DNA from: Enterobacter_D sp963521185 | Lineage (GTDB): Bacteria > Pseudomonadota > Gammaproteobacteria > Enterobacterales > Enterobacteriaceae | Direction of reading: 5' to 3' | Assembly (NCBI GenBank): GCA_963521185.1 | Contig: CAUQTV010000005.1 | Location: 124,001-188,000, forward strand | DNA length: 64,000 nt | In this document: positions 24,799 through 34,466 of the stretch, piece by piece | Layout of the letters: each line of letters begins with the position of its first letter | Position numbering within the stretch: the stretch's first letter is position 1 | Notes under the pieces: generated by a model | The model's input: only the letters and a program-made list of their open reading frames with translations | The model's database searches: none | Told to the model about the DNA's origin: nothing | Position numbers and translations under genes: made by a program

Positions 24799-26156
24799 TG
24801 TTGACGCTCCCTTTGGCGCAGTGGCTTGCCAGCCCGCGACCGAACGAGACGCCTGTCGCCTGGCAGGGCGATCGCACCTGGACGCTCGGGCAGTTGCGCT
24901 ATGACGTAACGCTGCTTCAGGGCACGCTGCATCAGCAGGAGGGCGAACGCTGGGCGCTGTGCTTTGAAAACAGCTACCTTTTTATCGTCGCGCTACTGGC
25001 GACCCTGCACGCGGGCAAAACGCCCGTTATACCCGGCCACAGCCGCGAATCGTTACTGGCGGAACAACAGGCGCTGTTTGACGGTGTGCTCTGCGACCGC
25101 CCCCTCGACTGGTGCGGCCCCGTACAGGTGGTCAGCTCGACGGGACGCAGCGTGGACGTTTTTGCGCCGCTGCCTGACCTCGATTCGCACTGCTACGTCG
25201 AACTCTTTACCTCCGGCTCCACCGGGCAGCCGCGCCGTATCATCAAACCCATTGCCCGCCTGGACTGCGAAGCCCGCCTGCTAGCCGCGCGCTTTGCCGG
25301 GCGTCTGGCTGGGTGTCGCGTCGTGGCCTCCGTCGTGCCGCAGCATCTTTACGGCCTGACCTTCCGCATTTTCCTGCCGATGTCACTCGGTCTGCCGCTG
25401 CACGCCGCCATGCTCTACTACGCCGAGCAGCTTGCCGCGCTGCCGTCTTCGCATCGCTATGCGTTTATCAGCAGTCCGGCATTTCTCAAGCGCCTCGATC
25501 ACCAGCTCACGCCGCCGCCGGTCGCGATGATCCTCTCCGCAGGCGGCATGTTGCCGTGGCAGGACGTGCGGCAAACCGCCGACTGGCTGGGCGTCTGGCC
25601 GGATGAAATCTATGGCAGCACCGAAACCGGTGTTCTGGCCTGGCGTCATCGCCTGAATGATGACATCCCCTGGCAATCTTTCCCTGGCGTCAGCATTGTG
25701 ACCGAGGGTGATGCGTTTCGTGCGACGTCTCCGCTGATCCCCGATGAAAACGGCCTGCTTCTCGACGATGTGCTGCATTTCGCTGCCGACGGCACTTTCC
25801 GTCTGGCGGGACGACGGGGCCGGGTGGTGAAGATTGAAGAAAAGCGCGTGTCGCTGACGGAAATTGAGCAGCGCTTGCTGGAGATTGACGGCATTCGTGA
25901 AGCGGCGGCGCTGGCGGTGACGCGCGGTGGTCGCCAGGGCATTGGCGTACTGCTGGTGTTAAGCGATGCGCTGCATGCGCAGTGGAAGCACAGCGGCGGC
26001 AAAACGCTGGAGCTGGCATGGCGTCGTGCGCTGCGCCCCTGGCTTGAGCCGGTTGCCATTCCGCGCTACTGGCGGGTGATCAACGAGATGCCCGTTAACA
26101 GCATGAACAAGCGTGTCTATGCGCAATTACAGGAGCTGTTTCATGAAACCCCATGA
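24795..26156 (+). CDS. apeH: AMP-dependent acyl ligase ApeH
   Basis: A 453-residue adenylate-forming enzyme. The nucleotide-binding core is ELFTSGSTGQPRRI (about 136-149), the aromatic/acyl pocket motif is IYGSTETGVLAWR, and the hinge region is LAGRRGRVVKIEEKRVSL. It ends with the catalytic-lysine segment INEMPVNSMNKRVY. It should activate the aryl starter (a 4-hydroxybenzoate-type acid) with ATP and load it on a carrier protein. It overlaps apeG by 4 nt and apeI by 14 nt. Confidence 0.88.
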   Translation: MMLTLPLAQWLASPRPNETPVAWQGDRTWTLGQLRYDVTLLQGTLHQQEGERWALCFENSYLFIVALLATLHAGKTPVIPGHSRESLLAEQQALFDGVLCDRPLDWCGPVQVVSSTGRSVDVFAPLPDLDSHCYVELFTSGSTGQPRRIIKPIARLDCEARLLAARFAGRLAGCRVVASVVPQHLYGLTFRIFLPMSLGLPLHAAMLYYAEQLAALPSSHRYAFISSPAFLKRLDHQLTPPPVAMILSAGGMLPWQDVRQTADWLGVWPDEIYGSTETGVLAWRHRLNDDIPWQSFPGVSIVTEGDAFRATSPLIPDENGLLLDDVLHFAADGTFRLAGRRGRVVKIEEKRVSLTEIEQRLLEIDGIREAAALAVTRGGRQGIGVLLVLSDALHAQWKHSGGKTLELAWRRALRPWLEPVAIPRYWRVINEMPVNSMNKRVYAQLQELFHETP

Positions 26157-26496
26157 AATTGAACGCCATCAGCCAGCGCCACAGCACGCCGACATCGTTC
26201 TGCAACTGGATCCCGGCCTGTTCTGGTTTTCCGGTCATTTTGCCGTGCAGCCGCTGCTTCCCGGCGTCGCGCAGCTCGACTGGGTGATGCACTACGCCAC
26301 CACCCTGCTTGCGCCGGCGTACCGCTTTCACAGCATCAACAACGTTAAATTTCAGGCACCGCTGCTGCCGGGCAATACCGTAACGCTGTCGCTGTCGTGG
26401 CAGCCTGAAAAAGAGGTGCTGACCTTTTGCTATCAACGCCATGCGGGTGACGAACGCCACACCGCCAGCAGCGGGAAGATCCGGCTATGTCGCTAA
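26143..26496 (+). CDS. apeI: 3-hydroxyacyl-ACP dehydratase subunit ApeI
   Basis: A 117-residue hotdog-fold protein resembling FabZ. The catalytic His32 is in WFSGHFAVQPLLPGVAQLDW, matching the FabZ GHFPxxPIxPGVLQ motif. It should dehydrate 3-hydroxyacyl intermediates, probably as a heterodimer with ApeP. Start 26143 has AGGAG 7 nt upstream and lies inside apeH; the longer frame from 26113 has no homology support. It overlaps apeJ by 10 nt. Confidence 0.88.
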   Translation: MKPHEIERHQPAPQHADIVLQLDPGLFWFSGHFAVQPLLPGVAQLDWVMHYATTLLAPAYRFHSINNVKFQAPLLPGNTVTLSLSWQPEKEVLTFCYQRHAGDERHTASSGKIRLCR

Positions 26497-28181
26497 CGTT
26501 TCGCCCCTGCGTAGTGATCCCCTGCTATAACCACGGCCCGATGATGGCGCAGGTGCTGGCGCGCTTAGCGCCGTTTAACCTGCCCTGCTACGTGGTGGAC
26601 GATGGCAGCCATTACGCCACGCAGCAGGTGTTGAAATCGCTGGCCGCCAGCCATCCCACGCTCACCCTGCTGCGACTCGCACACAACGCGGGCAAAGGCG
26701 AGGCGGTGATCCGTGGGCTGCAAGAGGCCGCCCACGCGGGCTTTACCCACGCGGTACAGATAGACGCCGACGGACAGCACGCGATCGAAGATATTCCCGA
26801 CCTGCTGGCGCTTTCGCAACAGCACCCGAATGCGCTTATCTCCGGCCAGCCGGTTTACGACGACTCTATTCCCCGCTCGCGCCTGTATGGCCGCTGGATC
26901 ACTCACGTATGGGTGTGGATTGAAACTCTGTCACTACAGCTTAAAGACAGCATGTGCGGTTTTCGCGTCTACCCGATAGCCCCCACGCTGCGGCTGGCGT
27001 CACGCGTTACGCTCGGCAAGCGTATGGACTTTGATACCGAAGTGATGGTGCGGCTCTACTGGCAGGGAAACGGCAGCTATTTTCTGCCGACCCGCGTGAC
27101 CTATCCGCCGGACGGGCTGTCGCACTTCGACGCGCTGAAAGACAATGTGCGCATCTCGTTGATGCACACCCGCCTGTTCTTCGGCATGCTGCCGCGCGCG
27201 CCGATGTTGCTGTTTCGCCGCTCGCGTAAACACTGGGCCAGGCAGGATGAAGTCAAAGGGCTGCTCGGGATGCGCATCATGCTCGGCGTCTGGCGTCTGT
27301 TCGGGCGCAGGGCGTTTTCACTGCTGCTCTGGCCGGTGGTGGCGGCGTACTGGCTAACCGCCTTTACCGCCCGCCGGGCATCACAAAAATGGCTCTCGCG
27401 GGTCCAGACAACGCTGGTCGAACGCGGTTTGCCGGTACTGGAAAAACTCAGCAGCTATCGCCACTTTCTACGCTTCGCCGATGCCATGCTCGACAAAGTC
27501 GCCGGCTGGCGCGGTGAGCTGCAAATGGGCCGCGACGTCCTGTTCGCGCCGGGTGCGCACGCGGCGCTGGCGCTGCACGAGCCGGAAGGCAAGCTGCTGT
27601 TGGCCTCGCATCTGGGCGACGTGGAAGCCTGTCGGGCGCTGGCCCAGCTTGACGGCAGCAAAGTGATTAACGCGCTGGTGTTTAACGAAAACGCCCAACG
27701 TTTCAGGCAGATCATGCAGGAGATGGCACCGGAAGCGGGCCTGAATCTGATCCCGGTGACGCACATCGGGCCGGATACGGCGATGCTGCTCAAAGAGAAG
27801 CTCGATCGCGGTGAATGGGTTGCCATCGTTGGCGATCGCATTGCCGTCAATCCACAGCGCGGCGGCGACTGGCGCGTCAACTGGAGCACATTTATGGGCC
27901 ACCCCGCGCCGTTCCCGCAGGGGCCGTTTATTCTTGCGGCGGCGTTACGCTGCCCGGTGCTGTTGATTTTCGCCCTGCGTCAGGCTGACAAAAAATTGCA
28001 TCTGCACTGCGAGCCGTTTGCCAATCCCCTGCCAATGCCGCGCTCTGCGCGCCAGGCCGCGCTGCAACAGGCCGTCGACCGCTACGCCGCGCGCCTTGAG
28101 CACTACGCACTGCAATCGCCGCTCGACTGGTTTAATTTTTTCGATTTCTGGCAGTTGCCCGACGCCAGAGACAAGGAGTAA
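26487..28181 (+). CDS. apeJ: Glycosyltransferase-acyltransferase fusion ApeJ
   Basis: A 564-residue bifunctional protein. Residues about 5-225 are a family 2 glycosyltransferase (VVIPCYNHGPMMAQVL, DDGSHYATQQ, and the DxD region VQIDADGQHAIEDIPDLL). Residues about 260-555 are an LpxL/HtrB-type acyltransferase with HX4E in SHLGDVEACRAL and a hydrophobic membrane stretch near 275-300. It probably assembles the glycolipid part of the aryl polyene lipid. It overlaps apeI and is followed 2 nt later by apeK. Confidence 0.87.
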   Translation: MSLTFRPCVVIPCYNHGPMMAQVLARLAPFNLPCYVVDDGSHYATQQVLKSLAASHPTLTLLRLAHNAGKGEAVIRGLQEAAHAGFTHAVQIDADGQHAIEDIPDLLALSQQHPNALISGQPVYDDSIPRSRLYGRWITHVWVWIETLSLQLKDSMCGFRVYPIAPTLRLASRVTLGKRMDFDTEVMVRLYWQGNGSYFLPTRVTYPPDGLSHFDALKDNVRISLMHTRLFFGMLPRAPMLLFRRSRKHWARQDEVKGLLGMRIMLGVWRLFGRRAFSLLLWPVVAAYWLTAFTARRASQKWLSRVQTTLVERGLPVLEKLSSYRHFLRFADAMLDKVAGWRGELQMGRDVLFAPGAHAALALHEPEGKLLLASHLGDVEACRALAQLDGSKVINALVFNENAQRFRQIMQEMAPEAGLNLIPVTHIGPDTAMLLKEKLDRGEWVAIVGDRIAVNPQRGGDWRVNWSTFMGHPAPFPQGPFILAAALRCPVLLIFALRQADKKLHLHCEPFANPLPMPRSARQAALQQAVDRYAARLEHYALQSPLDWFNFFDFWQLPDARDKE

Positions 28182-28183
28182 GT

Positions 28184-28606
28184 GTGCTAACCGATCCCCG
28201 TTTTACCGCCGAGGTCACGCTGACCGTTCCCTTCCACGACGTCGATATGATGGGCGTGGTGTGGCACGGCAACTACTTTCGCTATTTTGAGATTGCCCGT
28301 GAGGCCCTGCTCAATCAGTTTGATTACGGCTACCGCCAGATGAAAGCCTCCGGCTACGTCTGGCCGGTGGTGGATACCCGCGTGAAATACCGCGACGTAC
28401 TGACCTTTGAGCAGTCGTTTCGCGTGCGTGCGACGCTGGTGGAGTATGAAAACCGCTTGAAAATCAACTACGAAATCGTGGATGCCGCCAGCGGTAAACG
28501 CACGACCACCGGTTACACCATTCAGGTCGCCGTTGACGAAAGCAGCAAAGCGCTGTGCTTTGTCAGCCCTGACATTTTATTTGAACGCATGGGAGTTACG
28601 CCATGA
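28184..28606 (+). CDS. apeK: Hotdog-fold thioesterase ApeK
   Basis: A 140-residue YbgC/4-hydroxybenzoyl-CoA thioesterase family protein. The signature is TVPFHDVDMMGVVWHGNYFRYFEIAREALL, containing the catalytic Asp. It could release or edit acyl chains from the carrier protein. The start is GTG at 28184 after AAGGAG. It overlaps apeL at ATGA. Confidence 0.87.
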   Translation: MLTDPRFTAEVTLTVPFHDVDMMGVVWHGNYFRYFEIAREALLNQFDYGYRQMKASGYVWPVVDTRVKYRDVLTFEQSFRVRATLVEYENRLKINYEIVDAASGKRTTTGYTIQVAVDESSKALCFVSPDILFERMGVTP

Positions 28607-29208
28607 AATGCTGGCCTTTACTGGCGCTACTGCTCAGCCCTTTTGTTCACGCTGTGACGCTTGATGCGCTGCAACAGCGCTTTACCGAACAGCCGGTGGT
28701 GCGCGCCCACTTTGAACAGACGCGCACCATCAAAGATTTGCCGCAGCCATTGCATTCCAACGGCGAGATGCTGATCGCACGCGATCGGGGATTACTGTGG
28801 GATCAGAAAACGCCGTTCCCGATGCTGCTGATGCTCGACGATACGCGCATGGTACAGCGCATTAATGGCCAGGCCCCCCAGACCATTACCGCGCAGAACA
28901 ACCCGCAGATGTTCCAGTTTAACCACCTGTTGCGTGCGCTGTTCCAGGCCGACCGTAAGGTGCTGGAGCAAAACTTCCGTATCGATTTTAAAGACCTGGG
29001 GGCTGGGCGCTGGACGCTCACGCTGACACCGACCACCACGCCGCTGGACAAAATTTTTGCCACCCTCGTGCTCGGTGGGGAAAGCTATCTGGAAAGCATC
29101 CAGCTCAATGACAAACAGGGCGATCGCACCGATATCGCCCTTTCTCAGCACCGCTTAACGCCAGCCGCCCTGACCGATGACGAACGCCAACGCTTTGCCG
29201 CGCAATAA
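28603..29208 (+). CDS. apeL: LolA-like periplasmic lipoprotein carrier ApeL
   Basis: A 201-residue LolA-family protein with a short signal peptide (MKCWPLLALLLSPFVHA). The mature part has LolA-like strands (FEQTRTIKDLPQPLHSNGEMLIARDRGLLWDQKTPFPMLLMLDDTRMVQ). It probably carries the hydrophobic pigment lipid or a cluster lipoprotein across the periplasm. The 3' end overlaps apeM by 32 nt. Confidence 0.87.
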   Translation: MKCWPLLALLLSPFVHAVTLDALQQRFTEQPVVRAHFEQTRTIKDLPQPLHSNGEMLIARDRGLLWDQKTPFPMLLMLDDTRMVQRINGQAPQTITAQNNPQMFQFNHLLRALFQADRKVLEQNFRIDFKDLGAGRWTLTLTPTTTPLDKIFATLVLGGESYLESIQLNDKQGDRTDIALSQHRLTPAALTDDERQRFAAQ

Positions 29209-31510
29209 CGCCACGCACGCTTCGCGGCGCTGGGCGCTGGGGTGGGCACTGATCTGCCTGCTGCTTCTGGGCGCGCTGACGCTGCTCTTACCGCAGGCCA
29301 GGCTTAACAGCAGCGTGCTGGCGATGCTGCCTGAGCGAGCGCTGGGGGCCATTCCTCCGGCGCTGAACGACGGTTTTATGCAGCGCCTCGATAAGCAGGT
29401 GGTGTGGCTGGTCAGCCCCGGTAAAACGGCCAATCCGGCGGTGGCAGCGCGCTGGCTGACGCTACTGCAAGACACAAAAGGCCTGAGTGACATCCAGGGC
29501 CCGATGAACGCCGCCCGCCAGCAGCAGTGGGGGGCGTTTTTCTTCACCCACCGTAACGGCTTAATTGACGCCGCAACCCGCGCGCGTCTGCAAAACGGCG
29601 GCGAGGCACAGGCGCAATGGATTTTATCCCAGCTCTATTCGGCGTTTTCGGGCGTGAGCGGCAAAGAGCTGCAAAACGATCCGCTCATGCTGATGCGCGG
29701 CTCGCAGCTGTCACTTGCGCAGAACAGCCAGCGCCTGCGGCTGATGGATGGCTGGCTGGTGACGCAGGACGACGCAGGGAATTACTGGTATTTGCTGCAC
29801 GGCGAGCTGGCGGGCGAATCCTTTGATATGCAGCAAACCCACCGCGTTGTCAGCCAGTTGGGCACGCTGGAAGCCCGGCTAAAAACCGAGTTTCCCCAGG
29901 CGCAGCTGCTGGCACGCGGCACGGTATTTTACAGCGATTACGCCAGTCAACAGGCGAAGCAGGATGTCTCCACGCTCGGTGTCGCCACGCTTATTGGCGT
30001 AATGCTGCTGATTGTCGCGTTGTTTCGCTCCCTGCGCCCGCTGCTGCTGTGTGTACTCTCCATTGCCATCGGCGCGCTGGCGGGCACCGTCGTCACGCTG
30101 TTGCTGTTCGGTGAACTGCACCTGATGACGCTGGTGATGAGCATGAGCGTGATCGGCATTTCCGCCGACTACACGCTCTACTACCTGACCGAGCGCATGG
30201 TGCACGGCGCGGAGGTGTCGCCGTGGCAAAGCCTCACCAAGGTGCGCAACGCGCTGCTGCTGGCGCTTATGACCACCGTGGCGGCGTACCTCATCATGAT
30301 GCTCGCCCCGTTCCCCGGCATTCGTCAGATGGCGGTGTTTGCCGCCGTGGGGCTTTGCGCGTCCTGCCTGACGGTGATTTTCTGGCACCCGTGGCTGGTG
30401 CGCGGGTTACCGGTCCGCCCGGTCCCGGCGATGACCCTGATGCTGCGCTGGCTCGCAGCCTGGCGTCGTCGTCAAACGCTGCGCATCGGGCTACCGCTGG
30501 CGCTGGCCGCCCTGTCGCTGGCGGGCATCACGCGGGTGCAAATTAATGACGATATCGCCCAGCTTCAGGCGCTGCCCGCATCGATTCTGGCGCAGGAAAA
30601 AACCATCACCCAGCTTACCGGACAGAGCGTCGATCAGAAGTGGTTTGTGGTCTACGGCGCGACCGCCCAGCAAACGCTGGAACGGCTTGAGGCGCTGACC
30701 CCGGCGCTGGAAAAAGCCCGTGAAGCAGGCGCGCTCAGCGGATATCGCACCCTGCCGCTCAACTCTCTCGCCCGCCAGCAGCAGGATTTAGCGCTGTTGC
30801 AACAGGCCACGCCAGCGGTGTCCGGAGCGCTGCAACGCGCCGGAATGCATGCCGTATCGCCGGATCTGCACCCGATGCGCGTCAGCGTCGATGACTGGCT
30901 GAACAGCCCGGCCAGCGAAGGCTGGCGCTTGCTGTGGCTGACGCTGCCCAATGGCGAAAGCGGCGTGCTGGTGCCCGCGCAGGATGTGAAAGACAGCGCG
31001 GCGCTCCAGCGCCTGGCGCAAACGCATGAAGGCGTGGCGTGGGTCGATCGTAAAAGCACGTTTGATACGCTGTTCGCCACCTACCGGGCGATCCTGACCG
31101 GGTTGTTACTGGTGGCGCTGGCGGTGATTGCCTGCGGCGCAATGCTGCGCCTTGGCTGGCGCAAAGGGCTGATTAGCCTGGTGCCGTCGCTGCTGTCGTT
31201 AAGCTGTGGGCTGGCAGTGCTGGCGCTTACCGGTCATGCGGTGAACCTGTTTTCACTGCTGGCGCTGGTGCTGGTGCTCGGCATTGGCATCAACTACACG
31301 CTGTTCTTCAGCAATCCGCGCGGCACACCGCTCACCTCGCTATTGGCCGTTACGCTGGCGATGCTGACCACATTACTGACGCTGGGCATGCTGGTGTTCA
31401 GCGCCACCCAGGCGATCAGCAGCTTTGGCATTGTGCTGGTCAGCGGGATTTTCACCGCCTTCCTGCTTTCACCGCTGGCGATGCCCGGTAAAAAAGAGAG
31501 AAAAAAATGA
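29177..31510 (+). CDS. apeM: MMPL/RND-family exporter ApeM
   Basis: A 777-residue MMPL-type transporter with two halves, each a large periplasmic loop after TM1 or TM7 and a bundle of five membrane segments. Recognisable parts are VATLIGVMLLIVALFRSLRPLLL, GISADYTLYYLTERMVHG and the second-half equivalent GIGINYTLFFSNPRG. It is expected to extract or export the aryl polyene lipid from the inner membrane. It overlaps apeL at the start and apeN at the end (4 nt). Confidence 0.9.
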   Translation: MTNANALPRNNATHASRRWALGWALICLLLLGALTLLLPQARLNSSVLAMLPERALGAIPPALNDGFMQRLDKQVVWLVSPGKTANPAVAARWLTLLQDTKGLSDIQGPMNAARQQQWGAFFFTHRNGLIDAATRARLQNGGEAQAQWILSQLYSAFSGVSGKELQNDPLMLMRGSQLSLAQNSQRLRLMDGWLVTQDDAGNYWYLLHGELAGESFDMQQTHRVVSQLGTLEARLKTEFPQAQLLARGTVFYSDYASQQAKQDVSTLGVATLIGVMLLIVALFRSLRPLLLCVLSIAIGALAGTVVTLLLFGELHLMTLVMSMSVIGISADYTLYYLTERMVHGAEVSPWQSLTKVRNALLLALMTTVAAYLIMMLAPFPGIRQMAVFAAVGLCASCLTVIFWHPWLVRGLPVRPVPAMTLMLRWLAAWRRRQTLRIGLPLALAALSLAGITRVQINDDIAQLQALPASILAQEKTITQLTGQSVDQKWFVVYGATAQQTLERLEALTPALEKAREAGALSGYRTLPLNSLARQQQDLALLQQATPAVSGALQRAGMHAVSPDLHPMRVSVDDWLNSPASEGWRLLWLTLPNGESGVLVPAQDVKDSAALQRLAQTHEGVAWVDRKSTFDTLFATYRAILTGLLLVALAVIACGAMLRLGWRKGLISLVPSLLSLSCGLAVLALTGHAVNLFSLLALVLVLGIGINYTLFFSNPRGTPLTSLLAVTLAMLTTLLTLGMLVFSATQAISSFGIVLVSGIFTAFLLSPLAMPGKKERKK

Positions 31511-32094
31511 GATTACGTGACCTCTGCCGCACCAGCGCTCTGTTAGCGGCGCTGATCCTGACCGGCTGTAGCCACTCCGGTAACAACGCAGACGGCACGC
31601 GCCCGCAGGCGTGGCTGCAACCCGGCACCCGCGTCACGCTGCCTGCGCCGGGCATTACGCCTGGGGTGAATTCTCAGCAGTTGCTGACCGGCAGCTTTAA
31701 CGGGCAAAGCCAGTCGCTGCTGGTGATGCTCAATGCCGATGACAAAAAAATCACCCTCGCCGGGCTATCGTCGGTGGGTATCCGCTTATTCCTCGTCACC
31801 TACGATGAACGCGGCATTCATACCGAACAGTCGATCGTCGTGCCGCAGTTGCCCCCCGCCAGCCAGGTGCTGGCCGACGTGATGCTCAGCCACTGGCCGA
31901 TTGCACGCTGGCAGCCGCAGTTGCCCACCGGCTGGACGCTAACCGACAAGGGCGACAAGCGCGAGCTGCGCAACGCCAGCGGTGCGCTGGTCACGGAAGT
32001 GACCTACCTGCTGCGCAAAGGCCAGCGCGAGCCGATCAGCATCGAACAGCATGTCTTTAAGTACCACATCACCATTCAATATCTGGGTGACTGA
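31507..32094 (+). CDS. apeN: DUF3261 lipoprotein ApeN
   Basis: A 195-residue predicted lipoprotein with signal MRLRDLCRTSALLAALILTGC and lipobox LTGC. The mature region matches the DUF3261 family, found with aryl polyene exporters (MLNADDKKITLAGLSSVGIRLFLVTYDERGIH). It may act at the outer membrane with the LolA-like ApeL. It starts inside the apeM stop (ATGA) and ends 1 nt before apeO. Confidence 0.84.
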   Translation: MRLRDLCRTSALLAALILTGCSHSGNNADGTRPQAWLQPGTRVTLPAPGITPGVNSQQLLTGSFNGQSQSLLVMLNADDKKITLAGLSSVGIRLFLVTYDERGIHTEQSIVVPQLPPASQVLADVMLSHWPIARWQPQLPTGWTLTDKGDKRELRNASGALVTEVTYLLRKGQREPISIEQHVFKYHITIQYLGD

Positions 32095-32095
32095 G

Positions 32096-33265
32096 ATGAT
32101 CTATATTTCTGCGGTCGGCATGATCAACGCGCTGGGCCGCGACGCCTGCGAGATCGCCGCCAATCTGACGCGCGGCGTCGCCCCTGGCATGATGCGCCGT
32201 GAAGGCTGGCTGCAACACGCGCCCGACGCCATGCTCGGCGGCGTGGAGGGCGAACTGCCCTTGCTGCCTGACGCCTTTGCCGCCCATCGCTCGCGCAATA
32301 ATCAGCTGCTGCTGGCGGCGCTGGAACCGATCCAGCCCGCGGTGAATGAGGCGATTGCCCGCGTGGGCCGCTCCCGCGTGGCGGTGGTGCTCGGCACCAG
32401 CACCTCCGGCCTTGATGAAGGCGACGTGCACGTCGACTTGACGCTTAATGGCAACGCCAGCACCGCCTGGCAATACGCGCAGCAGGAGCTGGGCGACCCG
32501 TCACGCTTTCTCAGCCGCTGGCTGGGGCTGGAAGGCCCGGCGTTTACGCTTTCCACTGCCTGCTCTTCCAGCGCACGAGCGATAATCAGCGGCCGTCGTC
32601 TGATTGACGCGGGCCTTGCGGACGTGGCGATTGTCGGCGGCGCGGACACCTTAAGCCGCATGCCGGTCAACGGTTTCAATAGCCTCGAATCCTTCTCCAC
32701 GTCGCTGTGCCAGCCGTTTGCGCGCGATCGCAACGGCATTACCATTGGCGAAGGGGCCGCGCTGATGGTGCTGACCCGCGAACCGCAGCCTCTGGCGCTG
32801 TTAGGCGTGGGCGAGTCCAGCGACGCATACCATATTTCAGCCCCACACCCGCAGGGCGAAGGGGCGATCCGCGCCATCCGCCAGGCGTTGCAGGCGGCGA
32901 ACATGACGCCGGACGAGGTGGGTTACATCAACCTGCACGGCACGGCGACACCGCTAAACGATCGCATTGAATCCCAGGTAGTGAGTTCGCTGTTTGGCAC
33001 GCGCGTGCCGTGCAGCTCCACCAAACACCTCACCGGCCACACGCTGGGCGCGGCAGGCATTACCGAAGCGGCGATTAGCGCGCTGATCCTGCAACATAAT
33101 TTGCCGCTGCCAGCGCAGGACTTTAGCCAGTCACCCCTTGACCCGACGCTGCCGCCCTGTGGCGTGCTGAGCGCCTCTCAACCGCTGTCGCGCCCGGTGA
33201 TCTTGTCCAACTCTTTCGCCTTTGGCGGCAACAATGCCAGCATTCTGCTGGGGAGGCTGCAATGA
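32096..33265 (+). CDS. apeO: Beta-ketoacyl-ACP synthase ApeO
   Basis: A 389-residue ketosynthase with the full Cys-His-His triad: Cys156 in LSTACSSSARA, His281 in INLHGTATPLND and His315 in KHLTGHTLGAAG. It probably extends the polyene with malonyl-ACP in complex with the chain-length-factor-like ApeC. The start at 32096 is 1 nt past the apeN stop; a longer frame from 32051 lies within apeN. Confidence 0.91.
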   Translation: MIYISAVGMINALGRDACEIAANLTRGVAPGMMRREGWLQHAPDAMLGGVEGELPLLPDAFAAHRSRNNQLLLAALEPIQPAVNEAIARVGRSRVAVVLGTSTSGLDEGDVHVDLTLNGNASTAWQYAQQELGDPSRFLSRWLGLEGPAFTLSTACSSSARAIISGRRLIDAGLADVAIVGGADTLSRMPVNGFNSLESFSTSLCQPFARDRNGITIGEGAALMVLTREPQPLALLGVGESSDAYHISAPHPQGEGAIRAIRQALQAANMTPDEVGYINLHGTATPLNDRIESQVVSSLFGTRVPCSSTKHLTGHTLGAAGITEAAISALILQHNLPLPAQDFSQSPLDPTLPPCGVLSASQPLSRPVILSNSFAFGGNNASILLGRLQ

Positions 33266-33738
33266 GCCACTACTTAACACCCGGTGATTATTTACCCCAC
33301 GACGCCCCTATGCTGCTGCTCGAAGAGGTGGCGGAGGTGAGCGCGGAAGCTGCCCACTGCCGCGTCACGGTCAACGGGCGCGGTGTGCTTGCGCCGTTTA
33401 TTGATGCGCACGGTGCGCTGCCGGGCTGGTATGCGCTGGAGCTGATGGCGCAGACCGTCGGCGTCTGGTCCGGCTGGCATCGCCAACAGCGCGGTCAACA
33501 GAGCATCGCGCTGGGCATGGTGCTTGGCGCGCGTGAACTGGTGTGCGCGGCGGGCGTGCTGCCCGCCAACGTTACGCTCGATGTTCAGGTCAAATTGCTG
33601 ATGCAGGACGATCGCTTTGGCAGCTTTGACTGTACCGTTAGCGCCAATAACACCTTACTGGCGAGCGGGCGTGTAAACACTTTCCAGCCCACCACCGAAG
33701 AATTAACGTCACTTTTTAATCAGGGAGCCAGCGCATGA
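33262..33738 (+). CDS. apeP: 3-hydroxyacyl-ACP dehydratase subunit ApeP
   Basis: A 158-residue hotdog-fold protein of the FabA/FabZ type. It begins LTPGDYLPHDAPMLLLEEV and contains LPGWYALELMAQTVGVWSGW, with the Glu/Gln typical of the second catalytic half-site. It is expected to pair with ApeI, which carries the GHF histidine. It overlaps apeO and apeQ by 4 nt each. Confidence 0.88.
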   Translation: MSHYLTPGDYLPHDAPMLLLEEVAEVSAEAAHCRVTVNGRGVLAPFIDAHGALPGWYALELMAQTVGVWSGWHRQQRGQQSIALGMVLGARELVCAAGVLPANVTLDVQVKLLMQDDRFGSFDCTVSANNTLLASGRVNTFQPTTEELTSLFNQGASA

Positions 33739-34466
33739 GCCGTTCCGTTTTGGTCACCGGTGCCAGTAAAGGGATTGGCCGCGCCATTGCCTGCAAACTG
33801 GCGGCAGACGGGTTTACCGTCGGCGTGCATTATCACCGCGATGAGGCCGGCGCGAAGGCCACGCTGGAGGCGATTGTCGCGGCGGGCGGTCAGGGCCGCA
33901 TGCTCAGTTTTGACGTCGGCAATCGCGCGCAGTGTCGCGAAATACTCGAACAGGATATGGACGCGCACGGCCCGTGGTACGGCGTGGTCAGCAATGCGGG
34001 CATCACCCGCGATGCGGCGTTTCCGGCGCTCAGCGATGACGACTGGGACGCGGTGATCCACACCAATCTCGACAGTTTTTATAACGTTATCCAGCCGTGC
34101 GTGATGCCGATGATTGGCGCGCGTCAGGGCGGTCGCATTATTACCCTGTCGTCAGTATCCGGCGTGATGGGCAATCGCGGCCAGGTGAACTACAGTGCGG
34201 CAAAAGCCGGGATTATCGGGGCCACCAAAGCGCTGGCGATTGAGCTGGCGAAGCGCAAGATCACCGTCAACTGCATTGCGCCGGGGCTTATCGATACCGG
34301 CATGATCGCGATGGAAGAGGCCGCGCTAAAAGAAGCCATGGCGATCATCCCCATGAAACGCATGGGCCAGGCGGAAGAGGTCGCCGGGCTTGCCAGTTAT
34401 TTAATGTCGGACATCGCCGGGTACGTGACCCGCCAGGTGATTTCCATCAACGGAGGTATGCTATGA
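33735..34466 (+). CDS. apeQ: 3-ketoacyl-ACP reductase ApeQ (FabG-like)
   Basis: A 243-residue FabG-type short-chain dehydrogenase. The NADPH-binding motif is VTGASKGIGRAIA (about 7-19), with NAG at SNAGITRDAAF and catalytic Tyr153/Lys157 in NYSAAKAG. It reduces the beta-keto group after each extension, before dehydration by ApeI/ApeP. It overlaps apeP and apeR by 4 nt each. Confidence 0.93.
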   Translation: MSRSVLVTGASKGIGRAIACKLAADGFTVGVHYHRDEAGAKATLEAIVAAGGQGRMLSFDVGNRAQCREILEQDMDAHGPWYGVVSNAGITRDAAFPALSDDDWDAVIHTNLDSFYNVIQPCVMPMIGARQGGRIITLSSVSGVMGNRGQVNYSAAKAGIIGATKALAIELAKRKITVNCIAPGLIDTGMIAMEEAALKEAMAIIPMKRMGQAEEVAGLASYLMSDIAGYVTRQVISINGGML

